DNA of 64,000 bases from JAGQRJ01 sp041402045 (GTDB lineage: Bacteria; Planctomycetota; J058): NCBI GenBank assembly GCA_041402045.1, contig JAWKSZ010000036.1, positions 1-64,000 of the forward strand. The letters run 5' to 3'. How positions within the stretch are numbered: the first letter of the stretch is position 1; every line of letters begins with the position of its first letter. The translations under genes and the position numbers were made by a program. The notes below the pieces were generated by a model, which was not told where the DNA came from, searched no databases, and saw only the letters and a list, made by a program, of their open reading frames with translations. Below, in pieces: positions 9,816 to 18,530 of this stretch.

Positions 9816-11358
9816 TCACCGCGAGACTAGAGGTCTGGCGTTTGAACTGCTCCTCGAGTGTCACGAACGCCAAGAGCAGCCCCGTTCCGGGCCTAGCGCC
9901 TCGTACTGTGTCCGTTCCGTCCCAGATCGTGTCCACGACCGCTGTCCCCTGGTAGAGGAAGCGGACGACTCCCACGTATCGGCTGAGGACTACAGACTTG
10001 CGGAATGCCGCGAACCTCGAGGGGCTGGAGACCTCCTTTGCGACGTCTGCCAAGTACGACCCAGAGCGATCGAACCTGACCTCCATGCCGAGGTCGGCTG
10101 CGGTGGCTCCTTCGAAGGCGCTCCGCAGAGAGCCATATAGGCCCGCGAAAGCGCGGAGCAGTCCTTCCGCAGGCAGGCGCAGCTTGGGGTAGAGCGGAAC
10201 GATCGCATGGATCACTCGCTCTTCGGTCTCCCCGCCTCCCGATTGTCCGGGCCCCAGAACGCTCCGTCGATCGATCCTCAGCTGTAAGTGCTCGCCGTTC
10301 CATGCGAGCAAGCTGCGGGCATAGGGCCCGAGTCGATCGTCGTGGACGTAGAGTTTGGTCGAGGAGAGGTTCAAGACGCGGAGGCTGGTCTTGTCGAACT
10401 TGGAGATCGGGGCCCGCTCCCAGGCTTCCTCCGCTCCGTCTCCCACGATGGTGACTGCATGTCCTTCTCCCCGAGAATTCTTGACCGTCAGAATCACCGG
10501 GATTCCAGAGCGCACGTAGGCGCGCACCATGAAGTGAAAGTAGGTCACCTGCTCCGGCTCGGTTGGCTGAGGCTTCTCCAGACCGAGTTGGGGGCACTTC
10601 AGGACCAGAGGGGAGTGACCAAATGACCTGACCGCCTCGCACAACTGGCCCGTGGTCAACCCGCCGGTTTGTGGAAACGCACGCCCCTCGCTGATGCTGA
10701 AGCGAACAGCGGCTTGCGTGACCTCTGACGGAGTTGGGGGGCGAGAGCCCTCGTTGCGACAGACCCGCTGCAGTGCGGTCCATGCAGCCGTCGTAGCGCA
10801 CGCTGCTACGCCGGCGTCTTGCTGCTGAAACGCGAGCCCTTTCACTTCGAGGCGGGTACCGAAAGGGTGCGCAAAGTAGCGCACCGTGGAGAGGATCTTT
10901 CGTCCGGGCTTTGCCTCCCACTGAGATAGCACGGTTCGCCCGATAGGAACCTCGGGGAGTGGTCTGATGACGACATACCCGAGGAAGTGATCGCCTAGCG
11001 CGGGGGTCGCATCTTCCGGTGCTGGCCCTTCCGAAGCCAATTGAGTTGGCGTTAGCCAGTTGTCGAACTGTGCCTCGTCGACCTCGATCCCAAAGATCAG
11101 GAGCCGAGAGCAATACGCGGGCGGCGGGCTCAAGCACTTGCTGTAGTAGAGCGAATACTCCTCGACGTAGTGCCGATCCACGTAGTGGGACTCGACAAGG
11201 AGCGTCCGCGCCCCAAGCTCCGTCAGGTAGTTTGCGAGGTAGCGAGCCTGAAGAACAGGCTGGCCCCCGGGAGCCAACCTCGATCGTTCTCCCACGATTC
11301 GCAGGAAGGTCTTCGGGTCGTAGGAGTGGACGCCGACAGTGTTCTTGAGACGTCTCAA
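9793..11358 (-). CDS. C39-like/papain-fold cysteine peptidase candidate, low GC
   Basis: 521 aa, no close family recognised. Its central part has the layout of C39-like cysteine peptidases: AFQQQDAGVAACATTAAW gives an oxyanion-hole Gln (178-180) and candidate nucleophile Cys187; SGIPVILTV then GEGHAVTIVGDG gives His300; KLYVHDDRLGPY gives Asp340. The first ~175 residues include DHFLGYVVIRPLPEVPIGRTVL; the last ~150 are unassigned. No signal peptide or transmembrane helix is seen. The TTG start overlaps the stop of a 59-aa ORF (TTGA), and the C-terminus overlaps the next kinase start by 23 bp. Base composition is clearly less GC-rich than all neighbours, which points to horizontal acquisition. 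Protease activity is an inference. Confidence 0.7.
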   Translation of the reverse strand: MRRLKNTVGVHSYDPKTFLRIVGERSRLAPGGQPVLQARYLANYLTELGARTLLVESHYVDRHYVEEYSLYYSKCLSPPPAYCSRLLIFGIEVDEAQFDNWLTPTQLASEGPAPEDATPALGDHFLGYVVIRPLPEVPIGRTVLSQWEAKPGRKILSTVRYFAHPFGTRLEVKGLAFQQQDAGVAACATTAAWTALQRVCRNEGSRPPTPSEVTQAAVRFSISEGRAFPQTGGLTTGQLCEAVRSFGHSPLVLKCPQLGLEKPQPTEPEQVTYFHFMVRAYVRSGIPVILTVKNSRGEGHAVTIVGDGAEEAWERAPISKFDKTSLRVLNLSSTKLYVHDDRLGPYARSLLAWNGEHLQLRIDRRSVLGPGQSGGGETEERVIHAIVPLYPKLRLPAEGLLRAFAGLYGSLRSAFEGATAADLGMEVRFDRSGSYLADVAKEVSSPSRFAAFRKSVVLSRYVGVVRFLYQGTAVVDTIWDGTDTVRGARPGTGLLLAFVTLEEQFKRQTSSLAVSEGVPWC

Positions 11359-11534
11359 GCGAGGCGCAGGCTGAGGTCGTCTTCGTCAACGGATACGACG
11401 GGTCGCAGGGCGTCGTGAAGACGCGCCTGCACCTCCAGTCCTTCCAGCTTGAGTCGCGCCAGGTCTACGTCAGAGAGCTCCCGCAGGGGGAGCTTTGGTC
11501 GAGAGGTGTTCGCTGTGGCGTCGTCGGTTGGCAT
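11355..11534 (-). CDS. 59-aa small protein coupled to the C39-like gene
   Basis: Short ORF: ATG 11534, 59 residues, TGA overlapping the TTG start of the next gene. The sequence begins MPTDDATANTSRPKLPLREL and ends in an acidic stretch (SVDEDDLSLRLA). The middle (LSDVDLARLKLEGLEVQARLHDALRP) should form an amphipathic helix. It has no Cys, no signal peptide and no membrane segment. The lower GC matches the downstream gene and the TTGA overlap implies coupled translation, so it is probably a real partner: an inhibitor, substrate, leader or adaptor for the peptidase-like protein. The choice among these roles is speculation. It lies 78 bp downstream of the ABC permease gene. Confidence 0.6.
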   Translation of the reverse strand: MPTDDATANTSRPKLPLRELSDVDLARLKLEGLEVQARLHDALRPVVSVDEDDLSLRLA

Positions 11535-11612
11535 GGGTCACCCGCAATCGCATGACATCACATGTCTCCCACCGTGGCAAGTGGCGTTCCGGCGCGCTAC
11601 CCGGCGCGGGCG

Positions 11613-12509
11613 CTACCGCTTCTTGAGTCGGGGGTCGAGCACGTCGCGCAGGCCGTCGCCCAGGAGGTTGAAGCCGAGGACGAGGATCACGATCGCGATC
11701 CCCGGGGTGAGCACCGCCCAGGGCGCCTGGCTGAGCAGGTTGCGGTTCTCGGAAATGATCAGCCCCCACTCGGGGAACCCCGGCTCGGGGCCGAGGCCCA
11801 CGAAGCCCAGGCCCGCGGTCTCGAGGATCGCGGTGGCGGTGCTGAGGGTGGCGAGCACGATGATCGGCGCGAGGCAGTTGGGGAACACGTGCCAGGCCAG
11901 GATCCGCGAGTGGCTGAAGCCCAGCGAGCGCGCGGCCTGCACGTACTCGAGCTCCTTGACCCGCAGCACCTCGGCGCGGAGCTGGCGCACGATCCCGGGG
12001 ACGCCGACCAGGCCCACGGCGACCATGAGGTTCAGGAGCGACTGCCCGAGCACGGTCACGATACAGATCGCGAGCAGGATCGCCGGGAAGGCCATGACCA
12101 CGTCTACTGCGCGCATGATCAGGGCGTCGGGCCAGCCGCCGAAGTAGCCGGACACGAGCCCCAGCGGGATCCCGACCAGGAGCGAGATCGAGACCGCGAG
12201 GAACCCGATCACCAGCGACCAGCGCGCGGCGTAGAGCACGAGCCCGAACATGTCGTGGCCGAGGTCGTCGGTGCCCGCGAGGAAGAAGCGCGGCTCGACG
12301 TCCGGGGGCAGGTTGGCGTCGCCCCACCAGGACGGCGGCACGTTCTGGTAGTCGAAGCCCAGGTCGGGGTCGAAGTCGTAGTGGTCGTAGCCCGTGAGCG
12401 GCGAGGCCAGGAGCGCGAGCAGGACCCAGCCCACCACGATCGCGGTCCCGATCTGGACCCCGCGGTGCCGCGCGAGGCGGCTCAGCAGCTCGCCGCCGAA
12501 GAGCCTCAC
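11613..12509 (-). CDS. peptide/nickel-type ABC transporter permease, DppC-like
   Basis: 298 aa inner-membrane permease of the OppC/DppC family (binding-protein-dependent transport). It has an N-terminal hydrophobic segment (IGTAIVVGWVLLALLASPL), a loop, then five membrane spans. The ABC-interaction EAA-like region is around EYVQAARSLGFSHSRILAWHVFPN. GTG at 12509 overlaps the TGA of the upstream permease (GTGA). It would pair with the DppB-like protein to form the channel. The expected ATPase genes do not follow; the small low-GC pair does. Confidence 0.92.
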   Translation of the reverse strand: MRLFGGELLSRLARHRGVQIGTAIVVGWVLLALLASPLTGYDHYDFDPDLGFDYQNVPPSWWGDANLPPDVEPRFFLAGTDDLGHDMFGLVLYAARWSLVIGFLAVSISLLVGIPLGLVSGYFGGWPDALIMRAVDVVMAFPAILLAICIVTVLGQSLLNLMVAVGLVGVPGIVRQLRAEVLRVKELEYVQAARSLGFSHSRILAWHVFPNCLAPIIVLATLSTATAILETAGLGFVGLGPEPGFPEWGLIISENRNLLSQAPWAVLTPGIAIVILVLGFNLLGDGLRDVLDPRLKKR

Positions 12510-13513
12510 CGCGCGACCCCCAACTGGACCCGGGGGTCGAGCTTGGCGTAGAGCAGGTCGACCACCAGGTTCACGAGCACGAAGGTCGTGGCGAACAAGA
12601 GCACGCCCGCCTGGATCACGGGGTAGTCGCGCTCGCCGATCGCCTGGACCACGAACCAGCCCATGCCCGGCCAGCTGAACACCGTCTCGGTCAGCACCGC
12701 GCCGCCCAGGAGGTAGCCGGTCTGCACGCCGAGCACGGTCACGATCGGGATCAGCGCGTTGCGCAGCGCGTGCTTGAGCACGATCGCCCGGGGCGCGAGG
12801 CCCTTGGCCTTGGCGGTGCGCACGTAGTCCTGGCCCAGGACCTCGAGCATGCTCGAGCGCGTGATCCGGGCCACGACCGCCAGCGGCACCGTGCTCAGCG
12901 CGAGGGCCGGGAGCAGGAGGTGCTCGAGGGCGTCGAACAGCGCGCGCCCGTTCAGGCGCAGCGCGGCCTCGAGCACGTAGAACGAGGTCGTGGGCTGGAA
13001 CTCACGCAGCACCGACTCGTCCATGCGCCCGGCGTAGGGCAGGTAGTCGCCGACGGTCAGGATCAGCACGTAGCCCAGGCAGAACACGGGCACCGAGACC
13101 CCGAGCAGGGCCCCGGCCATGGAGCCCGCGTCGAGCCAGGAGTTGGGGCGCAGGCTGGCCGCGATCCCCAGGGGCACCCCCAGGAGCGTGGCGAGCAGGA
13201 TCGCGCTCAGCGCGAGCTCGACGGTGGCCGGGAACCGCCGCGCGATCTCGCTGGCCACGCTGCGCCGGGTCTGGACCGAGGTCCCCAGGTCGCCCTGGGC
13301 CAGGCGCCCCATGAACCCGGCGTACTGCGCGGGCAGCGGGCGGTCGAGCCCGTGCTCCTTGCGGATCCGCTCGAGCTGCTCCTCGCTGGCCCGCTCGCCG
13401 GCGAGGTTCCGCGCGGGGTCGCCGGGGATCAGGCGCACCATGAGGAACACCAGCAGCGAGACCCCGAGCAGCAGGGGCAGGATCGAGAGCAGGCGCCCGA
13501 GGAGGTAGCGCAC
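12506..13513 (-). CDS. peptide/nickel-type ABC transporter permease, DppB-like
   Basis: 335 aa permease of the OppB/DppB family with about six membrane spans. N-terminus MRYLLGRLLSILPLLLGVSL and the LIPGDPARNLAGERASEEQL segment are typical. The cytoplasmic EAA loop is around DYVRTAKAKGLAPRAIVLKHALRN, which docks to the ATPase. GTG start at 13513 follows directly on the TAG of the binding-protein gene with no spacer; its stop overlaps the next permease. Length and topology are normal. Confidence 0.92.
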   Translation of the reverse strand: MRYLLGRLLSILPLLLGVSLLVFLMVRLIPGDPARNLAGERASEEQLERIRKEHGLDRPLPAQYAGFMGRLAQGDLGTSVQTRRSVASEIARRFPATVELALSAILLATLLGVPLGIAASLRPNSWLDAGSMAGALLGVSVPVFCLGYVLILTVGDYLPYAGRMDESVLREFQPTTSFYVLEAALRLNGRALFDALEHLLLPALALSTVPLAVVARITRSSMLEVLGQDYVRTAKAKGLAPRAIVLKHALRNALIPIVTVLGVQTGYLLGGAVLTETVFSWPGMGWFVVQAIGERDYPVIQAGVLLFATTFVLVNLVVDLLYAKLDPRVQLGVAR

Positions 13514-15130
13514 CTACTCGAGGTCGACCTTGTGGAAGCGCAGCTCGTTCAAGGGGTGCATGGTGAAGCCCTTGACCTCCTTGCGCATGGCGACCACGAA
13601 CACGTTGTGCACCAGGGGCACCATGGGCACGTCCTCGTAGATCTGGGCCTGGGCCTTCTGGTAGAGCGCGTCGCGCTGGGCCGGGTCGAACTCCTTGCGC
13701 GCGTCCTCGAGCAGCGTGGTAACCATGTCCGAGCGGTAGAAGCTGATGTTCGAGGCCGAGCCCTCCTTGGTGGAGTGCTTGCTCAGGAGCACGTAGAGGA
13801 AGTTGTCGGGGTCGCCGTTGTCCGAGGACCAGCCCATGAAGGCCATGTCGTGCTCGGCCTTCTCGACCTCCTCCAGGTAGCTCGCCCACTCCTTGGTCAC
13901 GACCTCGACCTTGACCCCGATCTGCGCCAGCGCGTTCTTCACGTACTGCGCGGTCTTGCTCGGCTGGGGCATGTAGGGGCGGGGGTTCGTGAACACCCAC
14001 ACCGTGGACTCGAAGCCGTCGGGGAACCCGGCCTCGGCCAGGAGCTTCTTGGCCCCCTCCTTGTCCTGCTCCCGGGCGGGGAGCGCGTCGTTGTAGCCGC
14101 GGATCGTGGGGGGGAGCAGGTTCTTGGCGGGCACCGCGAGGCCGTAGTAGAGGCTGCTCGCGACCTTCTCCAGGTTCAGCGCCATGGCGCAGGCCCGCCG
14201 CACCCGCGGGTCGGTGAAGGGCTCCTTGAGGTTGTTGAACGCGAGGTAGGCGGTGTTCGAGCCGGGCTTGAGCAGGTGCAGCTCGATCGAGTCCTCCTGC
14301 TCGAGGCCCTGCACGTCGGCGGGGTTGATCCCGTCCATGCCGTGGAGCTCGCCCTTCTTCAGGAGCTGCAGCCGGCTGTTGTTGTCGCCGATCGCGCGGA
14401 AGATCACCTCGTCCAGCTTGGGGCGCCCGCCCCAGTAGGCGTCGAAGGCCTCGAGGATCAGGGCCTCGCTGGGGCGCCACTCCTTGAACTTGAACGGCCC
14501 GCTGCCCACCGGCGCGATCGCGAAGGCCGCGCCCACGTCCTTGGTCCCCGCCTCCTGGAGCCGGGTGAACTCGCTGGGGCACACGATCGAGGCCGAGAAC
14601 ATGGCCAGGTTCTGCAGGAAGGGGACGAAGGGCTCGGAGAGCTGGAACACCACGGTCCGGGGGTCGCTGGCCTCGACGGACCGGACCGCGCCGAACTGGT
14701 CGTTCCAGTAGACGAACTCGCCCTGGTGAAAGGGGTGCTCGGGGTCGCGCTGGCGCTCCATGCTGAACACGACGGCCTCGGCGTCGACCGGCGAGCCGTC
14801 GTGGAAGGTCGCGCCCTCGCGCAGGGTGAAGGTCCAGGTCAGGCGGTCTTCGCTGACGTCCCACTTCTCGGCCAGGCTCGGCTCGACCTGGGTGCTGCCC
14901 TCGGCGTAGCGCACGAGGGTGTCGAACACGTTGACGATCACCTTCACCGACTCGCCGTCGGTGGCGTTGGCCGGGTCGAGGGTCACCGACTCTTGCCCGC
15001 GCCCGAAGACCAGGGTCTTGAGCCCCGGGGTCCCCACCGGGCCCGAGCCGCCGGAGCCGGCGCCGTCAGGGGCCGGGCAGCCGACGAGCAGCAGCGCCGC
15101 GGCCGCGGCGGTGAGCTGGAACCGAGTCAT
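13514..15130 (-). CDS. ABC transporter substrate-binding lipoprotein, family 5 (oligopeptide type)
   Basis: About 538 aa from ATG 15130, which has GGGAGG just upstream; an in-frame extension to 15190 lacks signal character. The N-terminus MTRFQLTAAAAALLLVGC is a lipoprotein signal with lipobox LVGC. The mature protein has the SBP family 5 pattern: LDPANATDGESVKVIVNVFD, LTWTFTLREGATFHDGSPV, and the C-terminal LYQKAQAQIYEDVPMVPL. It captures peptides or similar solutes for the two permeases downstream. Substrate specificity cannot be read. First gene of the transporter operon; a long-armed hairpin lies upstream at 15280-15333. Confidence 0.92.
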   Translation of the reverse strand: MTRFQLTAAAAALLLVGCPAPDGAGSGGSGPVGTPGLKTLVFGRGQESVTLDPANATDGESVKVIVNVFDTLVRYAEGSTQVEPSLAEKWDVSEDRLTWTFTLREGATFHDGSPVDAEAVVFSMERQRDPEHPFHQGEFVYWNDQFGAVRSVEASDPRTVVFQLSEPFVPFLQNLAMFSASIVCPSEFTRLQEAGTKDVGAAFAIAPVGSGPFKFKEWRPSEALILEAFDAYWGGRPKLDEVIFRAIGDNNSRLQLLKKGELHGMDGINPADVQGLEQEDSIELHLLKPGSNTAYLAFNNLKEPFTDPRVRRACAMALNLEKVASSLYYGLAVPAKNLLPPTIRGYNDALPAREQDKEGAKKLLAEAGFPDGFESTVWVFTNPRPYMPQPSKTAQYVKNALAQIGVKVEVVTKEWASYLEEVEKAEHDMAFMGWSSDNGDPDNFLYVLLSKHSTKEGSASNISFYRSDMVTTLLEDARKEFDPAQRDALYQKAQAQIYEDVPMVPLVHNVFVVAMRKEVKGFTMHPLNELRFHKVDLE

Positions 15131-15279
15131 GGAGAGCCTCCCTCGCGAAGAAGGGAGGGATTGTAAGCCAGGCGCGGCGCCGGCGCTCACACCCCGCCCC
15201 CCGGGGACGCGGGAGACGCGTTAGGGACCCCCGGGAGGCAGGAGATGTGTGACTGGGATCGTGCGTTCGCGAAGGGTTC

Positions 15280-15333
15280 GCTCCCCGGGAGCGCGGACGT
15301 TGGGCCCGGCCGCGTTGGGGCCTCCCGGGGAGC
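15280..15333. terminator. 12-bp inverted repeat with 30-nt loop
   Basis: GCTCCCCGGGAG (15280-15291) and CTCCCGGGGAGC (15322-15333) are perfect complements around a GC-rich 30-nt loop. It lies 45 bp past the stop of the 118-aa gene, before the transporter operon on the same strand. No U-run follows, so a Rho-independent role is unproven; it may instead be a structured leader. Confidence 0.4.
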
Positions 15334-15377
15334 TTCACGAAAGCAGAGGTTGAGTGGGTGGGGAGCGGCGCGGGCCG

Positions 15378-15734
15378 CTAGTTCAAGTTCACGTCGAAGC
15401 GGTCGGTGGGCACGAAGCTGATGTCGAAGTCCCGCCCGGTGTCGAGCCAGTAAATGATGCTCCCGATGATGTCGACGACGTTCTTGTGGTTCTCGGCGTG
15501 GGGCAGCCAGGGGCTGATCGAGACGCGGCGCTCGTGGTCGCCCTCGGGGGGCGTCCAGTCGTTGAGCCCCACCTCGAAGTCACGGCCTTCCTCGAACCAG
15601 GAGATCAGGTCGCGGATCGCGTCGATCGCCTTGAACTTGTTCTTGAGGAGCGTGGTGAGCTCTTCGCCGACCTTGGGCCGCTTGATGAAGTAGACCTTCT
15701 TCGCGACCGGCTTCGGCCCTTCGTCGGCAAACAT
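15378..15734 (-). CDS. 118-aa unknown protein with an internal duplication
   Basis: Not recognised. It starts MFADEGPKPVAKKVYFIKRP at ATG 15734, with a GGGGGGAG ribosome site. Two related blocks are visible: AIRDLISWFEEGRDFEVGL (about 39-57) and DIIGSIIYWLDTGRDFDISF (about 88-107), both a hydrophobic helix ending in GRDF plus a short strand. They are separated by a Pro-rich segment. No signal peptide or true membrane helix; probably cytosolic. It sits alone on the minus strand between a kinase and the peptide transporter, with a 201-bp gap upstream in which I see only a possible TACAGT -10 element. Confidence 0.7.
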   Translation of the reverse strand: MFADEGPKPVAKKVYFIKRPKVGEELTTLLKNKFKAIDAIRDLISWFEEGRDFEVGLNDWTPPEGDHERRVSISPWLPHAENHKNVVDIIGSIIYWLDTGRDFDISFVPTDRFDVNLN

Positions 15735-15935
15735 GCTCTAACTCCCCCCACGAACTGTATTTCGGCAGAAGGGACCCGTTGGCTTTACCCCGAAGGATCG
15801 CCCGGGCCCCTGCCGCCTGCGTTGCGTGAAGCAATGCCCAACGTAGCGGCGCCTGCGAAACGTGCAGCGAAAAGATTACGGGGGTCCCGACGGCCTCAGG
15901 GCCGCTCGAGCGGGGGGAGCGCGCCGCTCGGGCCC

Positions 15936-18041
15936 CTACAGCTCGCGGCGCACGTCGGCGGTCAGGGCGTCGAGCTGCTCCCGGAGCGCCGGGTCGAGGC
16001 TCAGCCCCCGGGTGAGCTCGAGCAGCTCGAGCGCCTCGCTGAACTTGTCCTCGTCGTCGTTCTGATACCAGCGGCCCTTGCCCGCGGCGTAGAGGGCCTG
16101 GGCCTCCTCGAGGCACACGCTGGCGTAGCGCGCGCGCACGTCGTCGCGGCTCGGGTCGAGGGCCAGGGTCGCGCGGTAGTCGGCGAGGCAGCCCTGGAGG
16201 TCGCCGGCGGCGCGGCGGGCGTCGGCCAGCGCGACCCGCAGCTCGATCCGGCTGGCGTAGGCCTGCCCCTGCTCGCGCACGGCGCTCAGGCCGCGCACCG
16301 CCTCGTCGGCCTGACCGGACTCCAGGGCGTCGTGGGCCTCGGCCAGCGCGGCGGAGAGCGCGGCGTCGATCCGGGCCTCGAGCGTGGCGAGCCGCTCCGG
16401 GTCGCGGGTCAGCTCGCGCGCGCTCGCGGTCGGGTCGTAGTCGACGGGGGCGGACCACACCACGTCCACGTGCTGGGAGGCGCCGCTGAGCACGTCCTGC
16501 AGCTCGGCCTTGGCGGCGCCGGCCTTGGCGGAGAGCTGGACCAGGACGCGGTACTTCGCGCCCGGGGGCTCCGGGGCCCCCGGGCCCAGGTCCGCGAGCA
16601 CGGGGTGCCCTTGCCCCAGGGACTTCACCAGCCCGCAGCTCAGCTCGCTGGCGAAGGCCGAGGTCACCTCGTTGCTCACCCCGAGCTCCGCGTCGACCGC
16701 GGGCTCGACCCACACCGGGCCCGGGCCGAGGGCGGTGAGCTTGGCGCCGATCCGCTCGCTCAGGCGCAGCGCGACCTCGTCCTCCGTCGGCCGCGCGGCG
16801 CGCAGGGTCAGGTGCTCGAGGTCGAGCAGCGCGCAGAACGCGGTCGAGGGCTCGGCGCCGCCGTGGGGGGCCGCCAGGATCGCCCACGGGCTGTGGGCGC
16901 GCTCGATCACCGCGCGGCGCCGCGCGGGGTCGGCCAGGTCCGCCAGGTGGAAGTCCGCGTCGTGGGCCTGCGGGTGCAGCACCTCGCGCCCGTCCCGGGC
17001 CAACGCCCGGTCCAGGGCCGCGCGCAGCGCCCGCGCGGCCGGCCGCTCGCGCTCGCCGGCGGGCTCGACCGGGAGCAGGGTCAGGGCCTCGGTGGGCGGG
17101 ACGTCCGCCCACAACGTCGACGCCGACCAGCCGCTCGAGCGCTCCGGCGCGCTCCCGAACAGGGTCACCGCCGCGATCAACACGAGCGCCAGGGCCGCGG
17201 AGGCGGCCCCGAGCAGCGCGCCGCTGCGCCGCGGCGGCGCCGTCGGCTCCTCGCTCGGCGTCACCTGCAGCGCGGTCCGCAGGCTCGCGGCGAAGGCGCC
17301 GGCGGCCGCTGGACGGCGCGCGGGGTCGCGGGCCAGGGCGCCGCCGAGCACGTCGTCGACCCCCGCGGGCAGGTCGGGGCGCAACTGGCTGGGCCGGTCG
17401 AGGCCGATCGGCAGGCGCCCGGTCAAGAGCTCGAAGGCGACCACGCCGAGGGCGTAGACGTCGGCGCGGCGGTCGAGGACCCCGTCGGCGGCGCGCAGCT
17501 CCGGCGCCGCGTAGTCGTGGGTCCCCACGACGCCCAGCTCCTCGCTCAGGAGCAGGCTCTGCGAGAGCACCTCCCGCGAGCCCGGGGGCACGAGCCCGAA
17601 GTCGGTGACCCGCACGTCGCCGTTGGCGTCGAGCAACACGTTCTCGGGCTTGAGGTCCAGGTGCAGGACGCCGCGCTCGTGGGCGTGGTCGAGGGCTGCC
17701 GCGCACTGGTCGACGAGCTTGCTCACGCGCTCCCAGGACAGGTGCTCCTGGGTCATGGCCTCCCGCAAGCTCCCGCCCTCCACGAGGTCCAGGACCACGA
17801 ACGGCGGCTCGTGCTCGAGGTGCAGCTCCTGAGCGCGGACCACGTGCGGGTGCTCGAGCTGGAGCGCCCGGGCGTCGATCCGCAGCTGCTCGGTGTAGCG
17901 AGGGTCCGTGGGCACCTTCAGCGCCGCGCTGTGCTGGTGCCCCGAGTGCCTCCCGCGGAACACCTTGGAGAAGGCGCCCTCGCCGAGCGGCGCCTCCACG
18001 ACCCACGAATCCAACCACTGCCCAACCGCGATCTGTGTCAT
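15936..18041 (-). CDS. transmembrane Ser/Thr protein kinase with TPR-like C-terminus
   Basis: About 701 aa from ATG 18041 (MTQIAVGQWLDSW); the open frame extends to 18119 but that part looks non-coding. Kinase domain about 8-255: loop LGEGAFSKVF, AALKVP (Lys42), HLDLKPEN with Asp129, TDFG (147-149). The HRD arginine is replaced by Leu, so activation-loop phosphate sensing may be lost (RD versus non-RD kinase) while the catalytic Asp remains. A membrane helix at about 274-296 (AASAALALVLIAAVTLFG) precedes a ~400-residue outer region with TPR-like repeats near the end (GDLQGCLADYRATLALDPSR). No operon partner is evident. Confidence 0.9.
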   Translation of the reverse strand: MTQIAVGQWLDSWVVEAPLGEGAFSKVFRGRHSGHQHSAALKVPTDPRYTEQLRIDARALQLEHPHVVRAQELHLEHEPPFVVLDLVEGGSLREAMTQEHLSWERVSKLVDQCAAALDHAHERGVLHLDLKPENVLLDANGDVRVTDFGLVPPGSREVLSQSLLLSEELGVVGTHDYAAPELRAADGVLDRRADVYALGVVAFELLTGRLPIGLDRPSQLRPDLPAGVDDVLGGALARDPARRPAAAGAFAASLRTALQVTPSEEPTAPPRRSGALLGAASAALALVLIAAVTLFGSAPERSSGWSASTLWADVPPTEALTLLPVEPAGERERPAARALRAALDRALARDGREVLHPQAHDADFHLADLADPARRRAVIERAHSPWAILAAPHGGAEPSTAFCALLDLEHLTLRAARPTEDEVALRLSERIGAKLTALGPGPVWVEPAVDAELGVSNEVTSAFASELSCGLVKSLGQGHPVLADLGPGAPEPPGAKYRVLVQLSAKAGAAKAELQDVLSGASQHVDVVWSAPVDYDPTASARELTRDPERLATLEARIDAALSAALAEAHDALESGQADEAVRGLSAVREQGQAYASRIELRVALADARRAAGDLQGCLADYRATLALDPSRDDVRARYASVCLEEAQALYAAGKGRWYQNDDEDKFSEALELLELTRGLSLDPALREQLDALTADVRREL

Positions 18042-18182
18042 GCCGGGGATTCTACGCGGCGAGCGGGGGGTATCACCCCGAGGTGGCCGCGGGGCGCTCA
18101 CGTCGCCTCGGGCGTACATGCCGACGGCGCGACCCGAAGGTCGCGCCGTCCAGCGGGCAGTACCCAGTCGTAGCCGGAGCTA

Positions 18183-18530
18183 CTACCAGGGCATGGCCGG
18201 AGTGTCCATCGGAGGCGCAGCGGCAGCCGGAGCAGCCTTCTTCTTCGAGGTCTTCTTCTTGGCGGCCTTCTTCTTGGTCGCCTTCTTCTTGGTCGCCTTC
18301 TTGGCGGTCGCCTTCTTCTTGGCGGCCTTCTTCTTGGCCTTCTTCTTGGCCGGCTTCTTCTTCGCGGCCTTCTTCTTGGCGGCCTTCTTCTTGGCCTTCT
18401 TCTTGGCCGGCTTCTTCTTTGCGGCCTTCTTCTTGGTGGCCTTCTTCTTGGTCGCCTTCTTCTTCGCGGCCTTCTTCTTGGCCTTCTTCTTCGCGGCCGG
18501 TTTCTTCTTGGCCGATTTCTTCTTCGCCAT
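18183..18530 (-). CDS. Lys/Ala-rich histone H1-like DNA-binding protein
   Basis: 115 aa from ATG 18530, preceded by GGGGAG. Apart from a short tail (APAAAAPPMDTPAMPW) it consists of AKKKA/PAKKKA/TKKKA pentads, very basic and without a globular domain, like the C-terminal tail of histone H1 and the Hc1/Hc2 and AlgP-type proteins. It probably coats or condenses DNA without sequence specificity. Copy number of the repeats may vary between strains because the DNA is an almost perfect array of short units. The upstream AT-rich region (18531-18844) probably holds its promoter. Confidence 0.88.
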   Translation of the reverse strand: MAKKKSAKKKPAAKKKAKKKAAKKKATKKKATKKKAAKKKPAKKKAKKKAAKKKAAKKKPAKKKAKKKAAKKKATAKKATKKKATKKKAAKKKTSKKKAAPAAAAPPMDTPAMPW

